Shown: positions 26,013-35,305 of the stretch, in pieces
Numbering within the stretch: the first letter of the stretch is position 1
Layout of the letters: every line of letters begins with the position of its first letter
Assembly (NCBI RefSeq): GCF_003432115.1
Contig: NZ_QWDC01000001.1
Span: 1,426,001-1,490,000, forward strand
DNA: 64,000 nt
Direction of reading: 5' to 3'
Source: Mucilaginibacter conchicola
Lineage (GTDB): Bacteria; Bacteroidota; Bacteroidia; Sphingobacteriales; Sphingobacteriaceae
The notes under the pieces: generated by a model
Database searches by the model: none
What the model was told of the DNA's origin: nothing
Seen by the model: the letters and a program-made list of their open reading frames with translations, nothing else
Made by a program: the position numbers and the translations under genes

Positions 26013-28700
26013 TTAATTTGCCAATCCTTTTAAGCCTTCTTCAACAATTTTAAGTTTGGCTTCGGCATCAGCTTTCTTCTTGCGCTCATTATCAACCACT
26101 TCCGGCTTGGCGTTAGATACAAAGCGCTCGTTCGACAGCTTGGCATCAACCGACTTAAGGAAACCTGTGAGATATTCTTTCTCTTTCTCTAAACGGTCTT
26201 TTTCGGCCTCAACGTCAATTTCTATGTTTAGCGCAACAAAAAACTCGTCGGTACCGGCAACAAAATTAGTGGCGCCGGCAACTGCTTCGGTTACAAACGT
26301 TAAGTCGTTAATATTAGCTATATGCTTGATGATAGCGCTGTACTGAGCATAATCAATAGCAGAGTTTACCTTAATGGCTAACGGCAAAACTTCTTTAGGC
26401 GAAAGACCTTTGCTGTTGCGGATGTTTCTAACCTGTGCAATGGCCTGCTGCACTACTTCCATCTCGGCAACCAGCTGTGTATTTATCTCCCCGATTGATG
26501 GCAATTGGGCAACAATACAACACTCCAGCTCGCCACGGGTACCAAACAGTTCATCGTGCCACAGTTCCTCGGTAAGGAACGGCATGTACGGATGAAGCAG
26601 TTTTAAGATATTTTCAAAGAAACTAACAGTTGCATTGTAAGATGCAGCGTCGATTTTTTGTTTTTCGGCATCAGCCTGGTATGGCGGCTTCACCATTTCC
26701 AAATATGACGAGCAGAAGTCGTCCCAAACCAGTTTGTAAGAAGCCATCAAAGCTTCAGATAAGCGGTACTGGGCAAAGTTTTCCTCTATCTCTACCAATG
26801 CCTGGTTAAAGCGGCTCTCGAACCAATCGATAGCTACTTTATTCTTAGCCTCTATGCTGTTATCTATCTCCCAGCCTTTAACCAGTTTAAAGGCATTCCA
26901 GATCTTGTTACCAAAGGCACTACCCTGTTCGCAATATTTCTCATCAAACATGAGGTCGTTACCGGCAGGCGAACAAAGCAACATACCTACACGCACTCCA
27001 TCGGCACTATATTTAGCCATCAGATCGAGCGGATCGGGCGAGTTGCCTAATGATTTAGACATTTTGCGACCCAGTTTATCGCGAACGATACCCGTAAGGT
27101 ATACATTGCTGAACGGCTTTTGCTGACGCAGTTCGTGGCCGGCCATTATCATGCGGGCTACCCAGAAGAACAATATCTCCGGTGCGGTTACCAAGTCGTT
27201 TGTCGGGTAATAGTAGTTTATTTCGGGGTTATCAGGGTTGCGCACGCCATCAAATACCGAGATTGGCCACAAGCCCGATGAGAACCAGGTATCCAGTACG
27301 TCCTCGTCTTGTGTAAGATCATTTATAGTGTAAGAAGCATTGATCTTCTGCGCTTCAACTAACGCTAACTCTTTGGTTTTGGCAACTACATACTCACCGG
27401 TTGGCAGGTAGTAAGCCGGGATCTGCTGGCCCCACCACAACTGGCGGCTGATGTTCCAATCCCTAACGTTTTCCATCCAGTGGCGATAGGTGTTGATGAA
27501 CTTATCAGGTATCAGTTTTACATCGCCCTCTAAAACATAATCCAAAGCAGGCTGTGCCAGCTCTTTCATTTTGCAGAACCACTGCATTGATAGCTTTGGT
27601 TCGATAACCGCCGATGTACGTTCTGATACACCTATCTGCGAAACGTTATCTTCTGTTTTAACCAGTGCGCCGGCTTCTTCAAGCATTACGGCAATTTTCT
27701 TGCGGGCAGCAAAGCGGTCTTCGCCAACCAGTATCTGTGCTTTCTCGTTCAGTGAGCCATCATCATTCAGGATATCGATAACCTGCAGGTTGTGGCGCTG
27801 GCCAAGCTCGTAGTCATTTAAGTCGTGAGCAGGCGTAACTTTCAAACACCCTGTACCAAAATCCATGGTCACATACTCATCCAGTATAACCGGTATTTCG
27901 CGGTTGATGAGCGGGATGAAAACCGTTTTGCCATGCAGATGCGTGTAACGCTCGTCATTAGGGTTGATACATATCGCAGCATCAGCCATAATGGTTTCAG
28001 GGCGGGTGGTAGCAATAACAAGGTAAGAGGTTGAAGGGTTAAGGGTTAAAGGTTCTGGTTCACCTTTAACCTTTTGGCTTTCACCTTTTACCTCATATTT
28101 GATATAATAAAGCTTCTGATTTACCTCTTTGCGTAGTACCTCTTCATCACTTACTGCGGTTTTACCTTGCGGGTCCCAGTTTATCATGCGTACACCGCGG
28201 TAGATAAGGCCCTGCTTGTGCAGGTGAACAAAGTAGTCGATAACTGCTTCGCTCATGTCCTCATCCATGGTGAATTTGGTGCGGTCCCAATCGCATGAGG
28301 CACCCAGTTTTTTCAGCTGCTCCAGGATGATACCACCGTATTTATTTTTCCAGTCGTAAGCATGTTCCAGGAACTGCTCGCGGGTAAGGTCTTTTTTGCT
28401 GATGCCCTGCTCTTTAAGCATGGCTACTACCTTTGCTTCGGTAGCAATGCTGGCATGATCAGTACCGGGTACCCAGCAGGCATTTTTACCTTTCATGCGG
28501 GCACGGCGGATGAGTACATCCTGTATGGTATTGTTAAGCATGTGGCCCATGTGCAGCACACCGGTAACGTTTGGCGGGGGTATAACAATGGTATACGGCT
28601 CGCGCTCGTCTGGTACCGAGCGGAAAAATTTCTTATCTAACCAATACTGGTACCACTTTTCTTCGGCTTCTGCAGGTGAATAGGTCTTTGCAATACTCAT
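26013..28700 (-). CDS. valS: Valyl-tRNA synthetase with an in-frame repeat-derived insert
   Basis: 895 aa from the ATG at 28700 (MSIAKTYSPAEAEEKWYQYW); an upstream extension runs through a palindrome and was excluded. HIGH motif appears as GVLHMGHML, KMSKS as GRKMSKSLGN; the editing domain begins at YLVIATTRPETIMAD. The C-terminal coiled coil (about 830-893) is typical. Just before the editing motif, residues about 204-225 (KGESQKVKGEPEPLTLNPST) replace the short turn expected there. Their DNA (28026-28091) matches the AGGTTAAAGG repeat family seen between genes. The insert keeps the frame and has no stop. Confidence 0.96.
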   Translation of the reverse strand: MSIAKTYSPAEAEEKWYQYWLDKKFFRSVPDEREPYTIVIPPPNVTGVLHMGHMLNNTIQDVLIRRARMKGKNACWVPGTDHASIATEAKVVAMLKEQGISKKDLTREQFLEHAYDWKNKYGGIILEQLKKLGASCDWDRTKFTMDEDMSEAVIDYFVHLHKQGLIYRGVRMINWDPQGKTAVSDEEVLRKEVNQKLYYIKYEVKGESQKVKGEPEPLTLNPSTSYLVIATTRPETIMADAAICINPNDERYTHLHGKTVFIPLINREIPVILDEYVTMDFGTGCLKVTPAHDLNDYELGQRHNLQVIDILNDDGSLNEKAQILVGEDRFAARKKIAVMLEEAGALVKTEDNVSQIGVSERTSAVIEPKLSMQWFCKMKELAQPALDYVLEGDVKLIPDKFINTYRHWMENVRDWNISRQLWWGQQIPAYYLPTGEYVVAKTKELALVEAQKINASYTINDLTQDEDVLDTWFSSGLWPISVFDGVRNPDNPEINYYYPTNDLVTAPEILFFWVARMIMAGHELRQQKPFSNVYLTGIVRDKLGRKMSKSLGNSPDPLDLMAKYSADGVRVGMLLCSPAGNDLMFDEKYCEQGSAFGNKIWNAFKLVKGWEIDNSIEAKNKVAIDWFESRFNQALVEIEENFAQYRLSEALMASYKLVWDDFCSSYLEMVKPPYQADAEKQKIDAASYNATVSFFENILKLLHPYMPFLTEELWHDELFGTRGELECCIVAQLPSIGEINTQLVAEMEVVQQAIAQVRNIRNSKGLSPKEVLPLAIKVNSAIDYAQYSAIIKHIANINDLTFVTEAVAGATNFVAGTDEFFVALNIEIDVEAEKDRLEKEKEYLTGFLKSVDAKLSNERFVSNAKPEVVDNERKKKADAEAKLKIVEEGLKGLAN
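28026..28091. repeat. AGGTTAAAGG-family palindrome inserted inside valS
   Basis: Contains CACCTTTAACCTTTTG (28061-28076), identical to 19699-19714, and an opposing purine-rich arm (GGGTTAAGGGTTAAAGGTTC near 28035-28054). About 66 bases, a multiple of three. Boundaries are estimated from where normal ValRS sequence resumes. Confidence 0.7.
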
Positions 28701-28731
28701 AGCCGGCAAAAATAACAAAACGCTTTTAAAT

Positions 28732-28759
28732 CCGCCTGCTGAAGCGGGCGGCAATGAAT
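28732..28759 (+). repeat. REP-like hairpin, copy 1
   Basis: A 20-base hairpin CCGCCTGCT-GA-AGCGGGCGG (one G-U) followed by CAATGAAT. Confidence 0.75.
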
Positions 28760-28779
28760 TTATTTTATCTATCCTGTAT

Positions 28780-28807
28780 CCGTCGGTTGAAACCGATGGC
28801 AATGATG
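28780..28807 (+). repeat. REP-like hairpin, copy 2
   Basis: CCGTCGGTT-GA-AACCGATGG followed by CAATGATG; same architecture as the other copies. Confidence 0.78.
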
Positions 28808-28881
28808 ACGATCCTATTCCTGATTATCTTCATTTCCATCCCATTCAGGGGGCGGAAACATGTGGCAATTGATCTTAAATC

Positions 28882-28909
28882 CCGTCGGTTGAAACCGACG
28901 GCAATGAAT
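28882..28909 (+). repeat. REP-like hairpin, copy 3
   Basis: Perfect 9-bp hairpin CCGTCGGTT-GA-AACCGACGG followed by CAATGAAT. Confidence 0.82.
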
Positions 28910-29226
28910 TTGCCCTTTCATTCATTGCCGCCCCATTGATAGCACGGCATGCAGGGTAATAAACAGATACCCAACCCTTAGAACCATTATAAATTACACT
29001 GGCTCACATTTTCGCAACAATAATTTTACATACAGGCGTTTATACCTAACAAGCACATCAATAAAAATGAGAACATTGCCCGTAAACCGCTTTCTGGCAG
29101 CTATTATCAGGATGTCGAGGTTATCAGTTGTTATCAGCTGGTTTAATCGCTAAATACCCCATCCCGTTTTAGTACTTGCCTCAACGCACATTAAATTTTT
29201 AACTTTAGCTTTTTACTGATTTAATT

Positions 29227-31296
29227 ATGAAGTTAAAGTTCACTAATCTGATGCTGGCTGGTGCGCTATGCCTTTCGGCCAGCGTATATGCCGCACACGG
29301 CGACAAACCTGTAAAAGGTAAAACATCCGCCAATCCCCCGAAAAAATTCATCGACCCTGCTAACATGGATATGTCCGTTAAGCCCGGCGACGACTTTTTT
29401 GAGTACGCCAACGGCGGATGGATAAAGCAGAACGCCATCCCGGCAAAAGAAACTCGCTGGGGTAGTTTCAACATCCTGAGGCAAGAAAACACCGACAGAT
29501 TGTTGGCCCTGCTTACCGAGGTGAGCAAGAATACCAACCAGCCAAAAGGTAGCCTTAAACAACGCGTTGGCGATCTTTACGCCAGCGGCATGGACAGCCT
29601 TGCCATCGAGAAAAAAGGATATACCCCTATCCAGGCTGATCTGGAACGTATCGACAAGATCAGTGACCTTAACGGCATCATTAATGAGCTGATATACGAG
29701 CGCGTTAATGGTGTAGGCAGCCCGCTGTTTGGTTTTGGTGTTGGGCAGGATTCTAAGCACGTAGATAACTACATTACCCAACTACGCCAGGGCGGCACCA
29801 GCCTGCCGGATAGGGACAATTATCTGAAAGATGATGCCCGCTCTAAAAAAATTCAGGATGCGCTGAAAACATACATCAGCACTCTGTTTACCTTAACAGG
29901 TTCCCAGCAGGATGCAGCTACTAAAAATGCCAATACCATTTTTGAAATGGAGAAGAAATTGGCTAATTCGCAGTTGAGCCGTGTTGCCATGCGCGACCCT
30001 AATGTTACCTACAACAAATTTTCGGTAGCCGATTTCAGCAAAACCACCCCGCATTTAAACTGGGTGAAGTTGTTGCCAATGCTGAAAGTTAACGGTCAGG
30101 ATACCGTACTGGTTGGTCAACCGGCTTTCTTTAAAGATATTGATGCCATGCTGGCTGCTACTTCTGTTGAGGATTGGAAAACCTATCTAAAATGGAACGT
30201 TTTGAAAGGTTCGGCATCATCATTAAGCTCGCCGTTTGTGAAAGCGGCTTTTGCTTACAGCAGCGCATTAAGCGGCCAAAAGGTTGAAACCCCGCGCACC
30301 GAACGTATGAGCGGCCTGGTTGATGGCAGCCTGGGCGAATTGCTTGGCCAGCTTTATGTAGAGAAATACTTTACACCTGCGGCTAAGAAATACATGCTCG
30401 ACCTGGTGAACAACCTTAAAGTAACCCTTGGCGACCGCATTAAACGTTTAGAATGGATGAGCGATGCCACCAAAGCAAAAGCCTTAACCAAACTAAATGC
30501 CTTCACCGTTAAAATTGGCTACCCCGATAAATGGGAAACTTATGATGGCGTGGTTATCGACCGTAACGATTATGCCGGCAACCTTAAGCGTTTATCTATC
30601 TGGCGTTACAACTTCAACGTTAGCCGTTTGGGTAAACCGGTTGATAAAACCCGCTGGGGCATGACACCGCCTACCGTTAACGCATACTACAACCCAACCA
30701 CTAACGAGATCGCGTTCCCTGCCGGTATCCTGCAGTTTCCGTTCTTTGATTTTGGTGCGGATGACGCTGTAAACTACGGTGGCATAGGCGCAGTTATAGG
30801 CCACGAAATGACCCACGGTTTTGACGACCAGGGCCGCCAGTATGATGCCGATGGCACCCTGCGCGACTGGTGGACAAAAGACGATGCCGATAAATTTAAA
30901 GTTCGCGCCACACAGGTAGAGAACCAGTACAATGCCTTTACGGTATTAGATACCATGCACGTTAACGGTAAACTTACCCTCGGCGAAAACCTTGCCGACC
31001 TGGGTGGTTTAAACATCGCTTACGAAGCATTCAAGAAAACTAAACAGGGAAAATCAAACAGCAAAATTGACGGTTTTACGCCGGATCAGCGTTTTTTCCT
31101 TTCATGGGCACAAGTTTGGAGAGGCCAGCAACGCCCTGAATCGGCTGCGCAACGTATTCTGACGGATCCACACTCGCCGGAGCAATTCCGCACCAATGCA
31201 CCTATTACCAATATGGATGCCTGGTACGCTGCTTTCGGTATTAAACCTGAGGATAAAATGTACAAAAAACCTGAAGACAGGATAAAGGTGTGGTAG
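29227..31296 (+). CDS. M13 family metallopeptidase (neprilysin-like)
   Basis: 689 aa with a signal peptide (about 1-22). Zinc site: His526-Glu527-x-x-His530 in VIGHEMTHGFDDQGR, third ligand Glu587 in GENLADLGGL. N-terminal mark is DMSVKPGDDFFEYANGGWIK (quoted 20), and NAYYNPTTNEIAFPAGILQ precedes the active site as in the family. The C-terminus ends KPEDRIKVW, close to the canonical xxW end. It cuts small peptides in the periplasm or outside. Terminator at 31338-31370. Confidence 0.95.
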   Translation: MKLKFTNLMLAGALCLSASVYAAHGDKPVKGKTSANPPKKFIDPANMDMSVKPGDDFFEYANGGWIKQNAIPAKETRWGSFNILRQENTDRLLALLTEVSKNTNQPKGSLKQRVGDLYASGMDSLAIEKKGYTPIQADLERIDKISDLNGIINELIYERVNGVGSPLFGFGVGQDSKHVDNYITQLRQGGTSLPDRDNYLKDDARSKKIQDALKTYISTLFTLTGSQQDAATKNANTIFEMEKKLANSQLSRVAMRDPNVTYNKFSVADFSKTTPHLNWVKLLPMLKVNGQDTVLVGQPAFFKDIDAMLAATSVEDWKTYLKWNVLKGSASSLSSPFVKAAFAYSSALSGQKVETPRTERMSGLVDGSLGELLGQLYVEKYFTPAAKKYMLDLVNNLKVTLGDRIKRLEWMSDATKAKALTKLNAFTVKIGYPDKWETYDGVVIDRNDYAGNLKRLSIWRYNFNVSRLGKPVDKTRWGMTPPTVNAYYNPTTNEIAFPAGILQFPFFDFGADDAVNYGGIGAVIGHEMTHGFDDQGRQYDADGTLRDWWTKDDADKFKVRATQVENQYNAFTVLDTMHVNGKLTLGENLADLGGLNIAYEAFKKTKQGKSNSKIDGFTPDQRFFLSWAQVWRGQQRPESAAQRILTDPHSPEQFRTNAPITNMDAWYAAFGIKPEDKMYKKPEDRIKVW

Positions 31297-31337
31297 GCAT
31301 TAGTGATCAGAGATTTGTGACCAGAGATTAGTTTTTG

Positions 31338-31370
31338 CAAAGCCCGACATTTGTCGGGCTTTGCTGTTTT
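31338..31370 (+). terminator. Terminator after the M13 peptidase gene
   Basis: CAAAGCCCGACA (31338-31349) and TGTCGGGCTTTG (31352-31363) form a 12-bp stem followed by CTGTTTT. Confidence 0.78.
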
Positions 31371-31389
31371 ATCAGTATATAACCACCGT

Positions 31390-31539
31390 GTCATTGCGAG
31401 GAGCGACAGCGACGTGGACAACCGACCTACGGGAGCTCATTAATACCCTAATAGAAATTAAACACATTAATAATCTCATAGCATGCCAGGAATAAACGCG
31501 ACGAGATTGCTTCTCCGCCAGCCGGCGGATCGCAATGAC
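31390..31539. repeat. TCATTGCGAG-family element with long interior
   Basis: Opens GTCATTGCGAGGAGCGACAG and closes GGATCGCAATGAC; the interior is longer (about 110 bases) and less symmetric than in other copies. Confidence 0.65.
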
Positions 31540-31557
31540 ATTTTTATTATAGCACCC

Positions 31558-31664
31558 TGTCATTTCGACCGAGGTACGAGGAGAAATCTTGTTAGATAAG
31601 ACAAGCCAAGAGTGGAGCATCAACAACAGGATTTCTCCTCGCCGTCGCTCGCTCGAAATGACAT
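31558..31664. repeat. TCATTTCGA / TCGAAATGA inverted repeat
   Basis: Opens TGTCATTTCGACCGAGGTAC and closes GCTCGAAATGACA; inner GGAGAAATC and GATTTCTCC also pair. Confidence 0.78.
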
Positions 31665-31719
31665 GTCTAAGAGAATTTTGCTTCTTTAAAAATCCTATCT
31701 TTGCGGCACTGATTTCATT

Positions 31720-33051
31720 ATGATAATTCACCAGTTTTACGATAAGGGCCTGGCACATGCTTCGTATGCCATAGTACGCAGCGGGAAGATGATAGTTATT
31801 GACCCGGCACGCAACCCGCAGCCTTATTATGATTTCGCTACGCTGCACGAAGCGGAGATCGTAGGAGTGATAGAAACCCACCCCCACGCCGATTTTGTGA
31901 GTTCTCACTTCGAGATCCACCAAACTACCGGTGCCACCATTTATGTGAGTAAACTGGCTGGTGCGGAATATCCTCACGATACCTTCGATGATGGTGACGT
32001 GATAAAACTGGAAGACATCAAACTGAAAGCCATCAATACCCCCGGCCACTCGCCCGATTCTATCTGTATCTTATTAGAAGACGAGAACAGTAAGGATTGC
32101 GCCATTTTCACCGGTGATACTTTGTTTGCAGGCGATGTGGGCCGCCCCGATCTGCGCGAATCTGCCGGCAACATCACGGCCAAAAAAGAAGAATTAGCCC
32201 GCCAGATGTACCACAGTACCCGCGAGAAGCTGATGACCCTACCTGCCCATGTAACCGTTTACCCGGCACACGGCCCAGGTTCGCTTTGCGGCAAAAGCAT
32301 GAGCCCTGATCTGCATAGCACTATTGGTAAAGAGCTGCGCGAAAACTACGCCCTGCAATTGATGGATGAACTGGCTTTCGTAAATACCCTGATGGCCGAC
32401 CAACCATTTATGCCCAAATACTTTGGCTACGACGTAGAGCTGAACAAGAACGGCGCGCCCGGCTTTACTGAAAGTATTGCCGCTGTAGCTAAACCATCGC
32501 AGGAGATAGATCTGAGTGATGCCTTGATCATCGATACCCGCAACCGCGATGCTTATCGCAAAGGCCACGTAAAAGGTTCTTTTAACCTGCAGGATGCTGA
32601 AAAATTTGAGACCTGGCTGGGTTCGGTAATTGGCCCTGATGAAGCTTTTTACCTGATTGCTGAGAACGATGCGGCCTTAGATACGGCCATCACCAAAGCA
32701 GCTAAAATTGGTTACGAACGTAATATTAAAGCAGCAGTTTTAACACCATCGACCGCAACGGAGCAATCGGCTTGTCTTGATATGGCCGACTTTAAAGCTA
32801 ACCCTGATAACTATACCATCATTGATGTGCGCAATTGGGCCGAAATAAAAGCAGGCAAACTATTTGCCGATGCTTTAACCATCCCACTACCCGAGCTTCG
32901 CGAGCGTGTAGGTGAGATACCTGCCGATAAACCCATACTGGTGCATTGTGCTGCAGGTTACCGTTCTGCCGCTGCCGTGGGCATCATCAGTGCATCAGTT
33001 ACCGGAGTACCGGTTTATGACCTTGGCGAAGCGATAAATGAGTGGAAATAA
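31720..33051 (+). CDS. MBL-fold persulfide dioxygenase-like protein fused to two rhodanese domains
   Basis: 443 aa. Metallo-beta-lactamase domain (1-245) with THPHADFVSSH (His54, His56, Asp58), FTGDTLFAGDVGRPDL and VYPAHGPGSLCG, the pattern of ETHE1/CstB-type persulfide dioxygenases. Rhodanese 1 (about 270-345) lacks the active Cys: its loop reads YLIAENDAALD. Rhodanese 2 (about 360-443) has Cys410 in LVHCAAGYRS. Such fusions oxidise glutathione or other persulfides to sulfite and move sulfur via the rhodanese Cys. No CstR-type regulator is adjacent. Confidence 0.88.
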   Translation: MIIHQFYDKGLAHASYAIVRSGKMIVIDPARNPQPYYDFATLHEAEIVGVIETHPHADFVSSHFEIHQTTGATIYVSKLAGAEYPHDTFDDGDVIKLEDIKLKAINTPGHSPDSICILLEDENSKDCAIFTGDTLFAGDVGRPDLRESAGNITAKKEELARQMYHSTREKLMTLPAHVTVYPAHGPGSLCGKSMSPDLHSTIGKELRENYALQLMDELAFVNTLMADQPFMPKYFGYDVELNKNGAPGFTESIAAVAKPSQEIDLSDALIIDTRNRDAYRKGHVKGSFNLQDAEKFETWLGSVIGPDEAFYLIAENDAALDTAITKAAKIGYERNIKAAVLTPSTATEQSACLDMADFKANPDNYTIIDVRNWAEIKAGKLFADALTIPLPELRERVGEIPADKPILVHCAAGYRSAAAVGIISASVTGVPVYDLGEAINEWK

Positions 33052-33085
33052 TGTCGGTGAGGACACCAATAACCAAAAATATTTA

Positions 33086-33116
33086 GCGTACCCCATCCCG
33101 CAAGGATGGGGTATGC
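33086..33116. terminator. Hairpin between convergent genes
   Basis: GCGTACCCCATCC and GGATGGGGTATGC pair over 13 bases with one G-U; loop CGCAA. There is no T-run, so bidirectional termination is only likely. Confidence 0.55.
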
Positions 33117-33121
33117 TCTTA

Positions 33122-34837
33122 CTAAACTTCACCTTTCTTTAAAGCTTCAACCGCATGGTTGGCTGCGCGGGCGGTGAGCGCCATAAACGTTAGCGACGGG
33201 TTTTGTGTACCGGTCGAGGTCATGCAGGCGCCATCGGTAACAAATACGTTTTTGCAGGCGTGCAGTTGGTTCCATTTGTTGAGCATTGATGTTTTAGGAT
33301 CATGCCCCATGCGCACGCCGCCTATCTCGTGGATATCCAGTCCCGGAGCTTGTTTACTGTCGTTTGTGGCTATATCCTTGCAGCCGGCTTTATCCAGCAT
33401 TTCTGCTCCCTGCTGTAAAAAGTCTTTAAGCGACTTCACGTCATTATCATCATAATCAACAGACACCCGCAGTTGCGGCACGCCCCATTTATCTCTCAGG
33501 CTGTCGCTTAGCTGTACAGAATTGCTGGCTTTGGGGATGGTTTCGCCCTGCATCATCATGTAAATACCCCAGGGGCCTGCATCGCTGATGTTCTCCTTAA
33601 ACTCTGCCCCCAGCGGCGCGCCATCAGTATAATGGCCCCAGCCTGCACGGGTAGCGGTATAAAAAACCATGTAGCCCCGCAAAAAATCGGTTTCCTGCTT
33701 ATGCACATTTCTGAAGTTTGGCATCATCACCGCAGTAGGCCGGCGGCCATAATAGTAGCTGTCCATAGGGCCATCAAAACTGGCCGTCATGGAGCCGCGG
33801 TAGTTGTGGAATGCGATGTATTTACCCAGCAAACCATTATCATTCCCCAAACCATTTGGGAAACGGTTTGAAGTGGAATTAAGCAATATGAGGTTACTAT
33901 TCAAAGTAGCACCATTAACAAATATCACCTTTGCAAAATATTCAATAGCCTTGTTGGTATGTGCATCAATAACGCGCACGCCTGTGGCCTTCTGCGTTTT
34001 ATCATCATAGATAATGGAATGCACCACAGCATCGGGCCTCAAGGTTAAGTTGCCCGTTTTAGCGGCCCATGGTATGGTTGATGAATTGGAACTAAAATAC
34101 CCGCCGAAAGGGCATCCGCGTTCGCAAAGGCTGCGCGCCTGGCATTTGCCCCTGCCCTGCTGCAGATGTATCTCTTTCGGCTCGGTAAGGTGTGCACACC
34201 TGCCAATGATCACATCACGGTCTTTGTAATTGGCCATAATGCGCTTTTGGATCTCTTTCTCTACCACATTCATTGTCCAGGCAGGAAGGAACTCGCCATC
34301 GGGCAGGGTTTCCAGTCCGTCGTGGTTACCGCTAATGCCTGCAAAGCGCTCTACATGGCTATACCATGGTGCAATATCATCATAGCGGATGGGCCAGTCT
34401 ACAGCAAAGCCATCACGGGCAGGGCCTTCAAAATCGAACTTACTCCAGCGCTGGGTTTGCCTTGCCCACAACAATGATTTCCCCCCTACCTGGTATCCGC
34501 GTATCCAGTCGAATGGCTTATCCTGCACATACGGGTGTTCCTTATCCTTCACAAAAAAGTGTTCGGTGGCTTCGCCGAAGGCATAACAGCGGTCAACAAC
34601 GGGGTTCTCCGTTTTCACATCAAGCGGCAATTGACCGCGGTGCGGAAAATCCCATGGGTTTTTAGTAGCTGTGGGATAATCTTTAAGATGTACTACATCC
34701 TTGCCCCGCTCAAGCACAAGGGTTTTAAGGCCATGTTCGCAAAGCTCTTTGGCAGCCCAGCCGCCGCTAATGCCCGAACCTATGACTATTGCATCAAAAG
34801 TGTTATCTGCGAAGTTATTGAGGTTTACATTCGCCAT
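33122..34837 (-). CDS. GMC family oxidoreductase
   Basis: 571 aa. FAD-binding GSGISGGWAAKELCEHG at about 17-33, LVLERGKD, and RGYQVGGKSLLWARQTQRWS in the cap region (20 quoted). The C-terminal part has the expected His in IHEIGGVRMG and the family end TQNPSLTFMALTARAANHAV. A Cys-rich stretch GKCQARSLCERGCPFGG is like the one found in gluconate/fructose dehydrogenase-type Bacteroidota members. No partner cytochrome or small subunit gene is adjacent, and no Tat signal is visible. Substrate is a sugar or alcohol, not determined. Confidence 0.92.
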   Translation of the reverse strand: MANVNLNNFADNTFDAIVIGSGISGGWAAKELCEHGLKTLVLERGKDVVHLKDYPTATKNPWDFPHRGQLPLDVKTENPVVDRCYAFGEATEHFFVKDKEHPYVQDKPFDWIRGYQVGGKSLLWARQTQRWSKFDFEGPARDGFAVDWPIRYDDIAPWYSHVERFAGISGNHDGLETLPDGEFLPAWTMNVVEKEIQKRIMANYKDRDVIIGRCAHLTEPKEIHLQQGRGKCQARSLCERGCPFGGYFSSNSSTIPWAAKTGNLTLRPDAVVHSIIYDDKTQKATGVRVIDAHTNKAIEYFAKVIFVNGATLNSNLILLNSTSNRFPNGLGNDNGLLGKYIAFHNYRGSMTASFDGPMDSYYYGRRPTAVMMPNFRNVHKQETDFLRGYMVFYTATRAGWGHYTDGAPLGAEFKENISDAGPWGIYMMMQGETIPKASNSVQLSDSLRDKWGVPQLRVSVDYDDNDVKSLKDFLQQGAEMLDKAGCKDIATNDSKQAPGLDIHEIGGVRMGHDPKTSMLNKWNQLHACKNVFVTDGACMTSTGTQNPSLTFMALTARAANHAVEALKKGEV

Positions 34838-34878
34838 AATGGATTAAATTGGTGAATGTAAGTTAGTAAATTAAACGG

Positions 34879-35226
34879 TTATTCGTCCAGATGCCACATA
34901 CCTGGATGATCACGGAAATGGCTTATATTTTCAATGATCTCCTCTATTTCGGTAGCCGTTAGTTCATCCTTTCCATCAGGTGTATAGGTGAACATCTTGC
35001 CGGGATCTTCAAAAGTTATAAATCCCCGATAGTTGGAGTCGAGCTTTTTGTCTAACAATAATTCTGCTTCCTGCTGATTCTCAAGCGCGTCGTCTTCGTG
35101 TTCGTCAGCATCATAGATGTTATAGGTATAAGTAATAACAGGATGGCCATTAGCTGCCGCCTGTACATTTGGGATGATCTTCAGGTTCTTTCCGCCGATA
35201 TTAAAAAAAATGGGAGTCATGGGCAT
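34879..35226 (-). CDS. Small acidic protein of unknown function
   Basis: 115 aa; the first ATG (35226) is used, with an in-frame ATG two codons on. No signal or membrane segment. Strongly acidic centre (DADEHEDDALENQQEAE) and a C-terminal ISHFRDHPGMWHLDE. I do not recognise the family. It lies upstream of the GMC gene in the same direction, 41 bases apart. Confidence 0.7.
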   Translation of the reverse strand: MPMTPIFFNIGGKNLKIIPNVQAAANGHPVITYTYNIYDADEHEDDALENQQEAELLLDKKLDSNYRGFITFEDPGKMFTYTPDGKDELTATEIEEIIENISHFRDHPGMWHLDE

Positions 35227-35305
35227 ATATAATTATATCAAATGATACAAATGCCATTATCAATTGGTTTTATAAGGCCCGTAAATTGTATCTTAGATTA
35301 AGAGT

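Larger units (their letters stand above)
28701..29226. other. 526-base intergenic region with REP-like hairpins
   Basis: Divergent gap between valS and the M13 peptidase gene. It holds three REP-like hairpins (28732, 28780, 28882) and a partial inverted copy near 28921-28934 (TTCATTGCCGCCCC). The stretch 28940-29226 shows no repeat; a 28-codon frame at 29067-29153 has no recognisable product. Promoters for both flanking genes must lie here, but I see no convincing TAnnTTTG site. Confidence 0.5.
31297..31719. other. 423-base intergenic region with terminator and two palindromes
   Basis: Contains the M13 gene terminator, one TCATTGCGAG element (31390-31539), one TCATTTCGA element (31558-31664), and a -7 like TATCTTTG at 31696-31703 that probably serves the next gene. 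The last has no well-placed TTTG upstream. Confidence 0.6.

Noticed and set aside
29067..29153. 28-codon small gene upstream of the M13 peptidase
   Set aside because: Short, no recognisable features, and chance frames of this length are common.
28701..29226. CRISPR array
   Set aside because: The repeated hairpins are only 20-28 bases, differ in stem sequence, are unevenly spaced and face both ways elsewhere; no cas genes are present.
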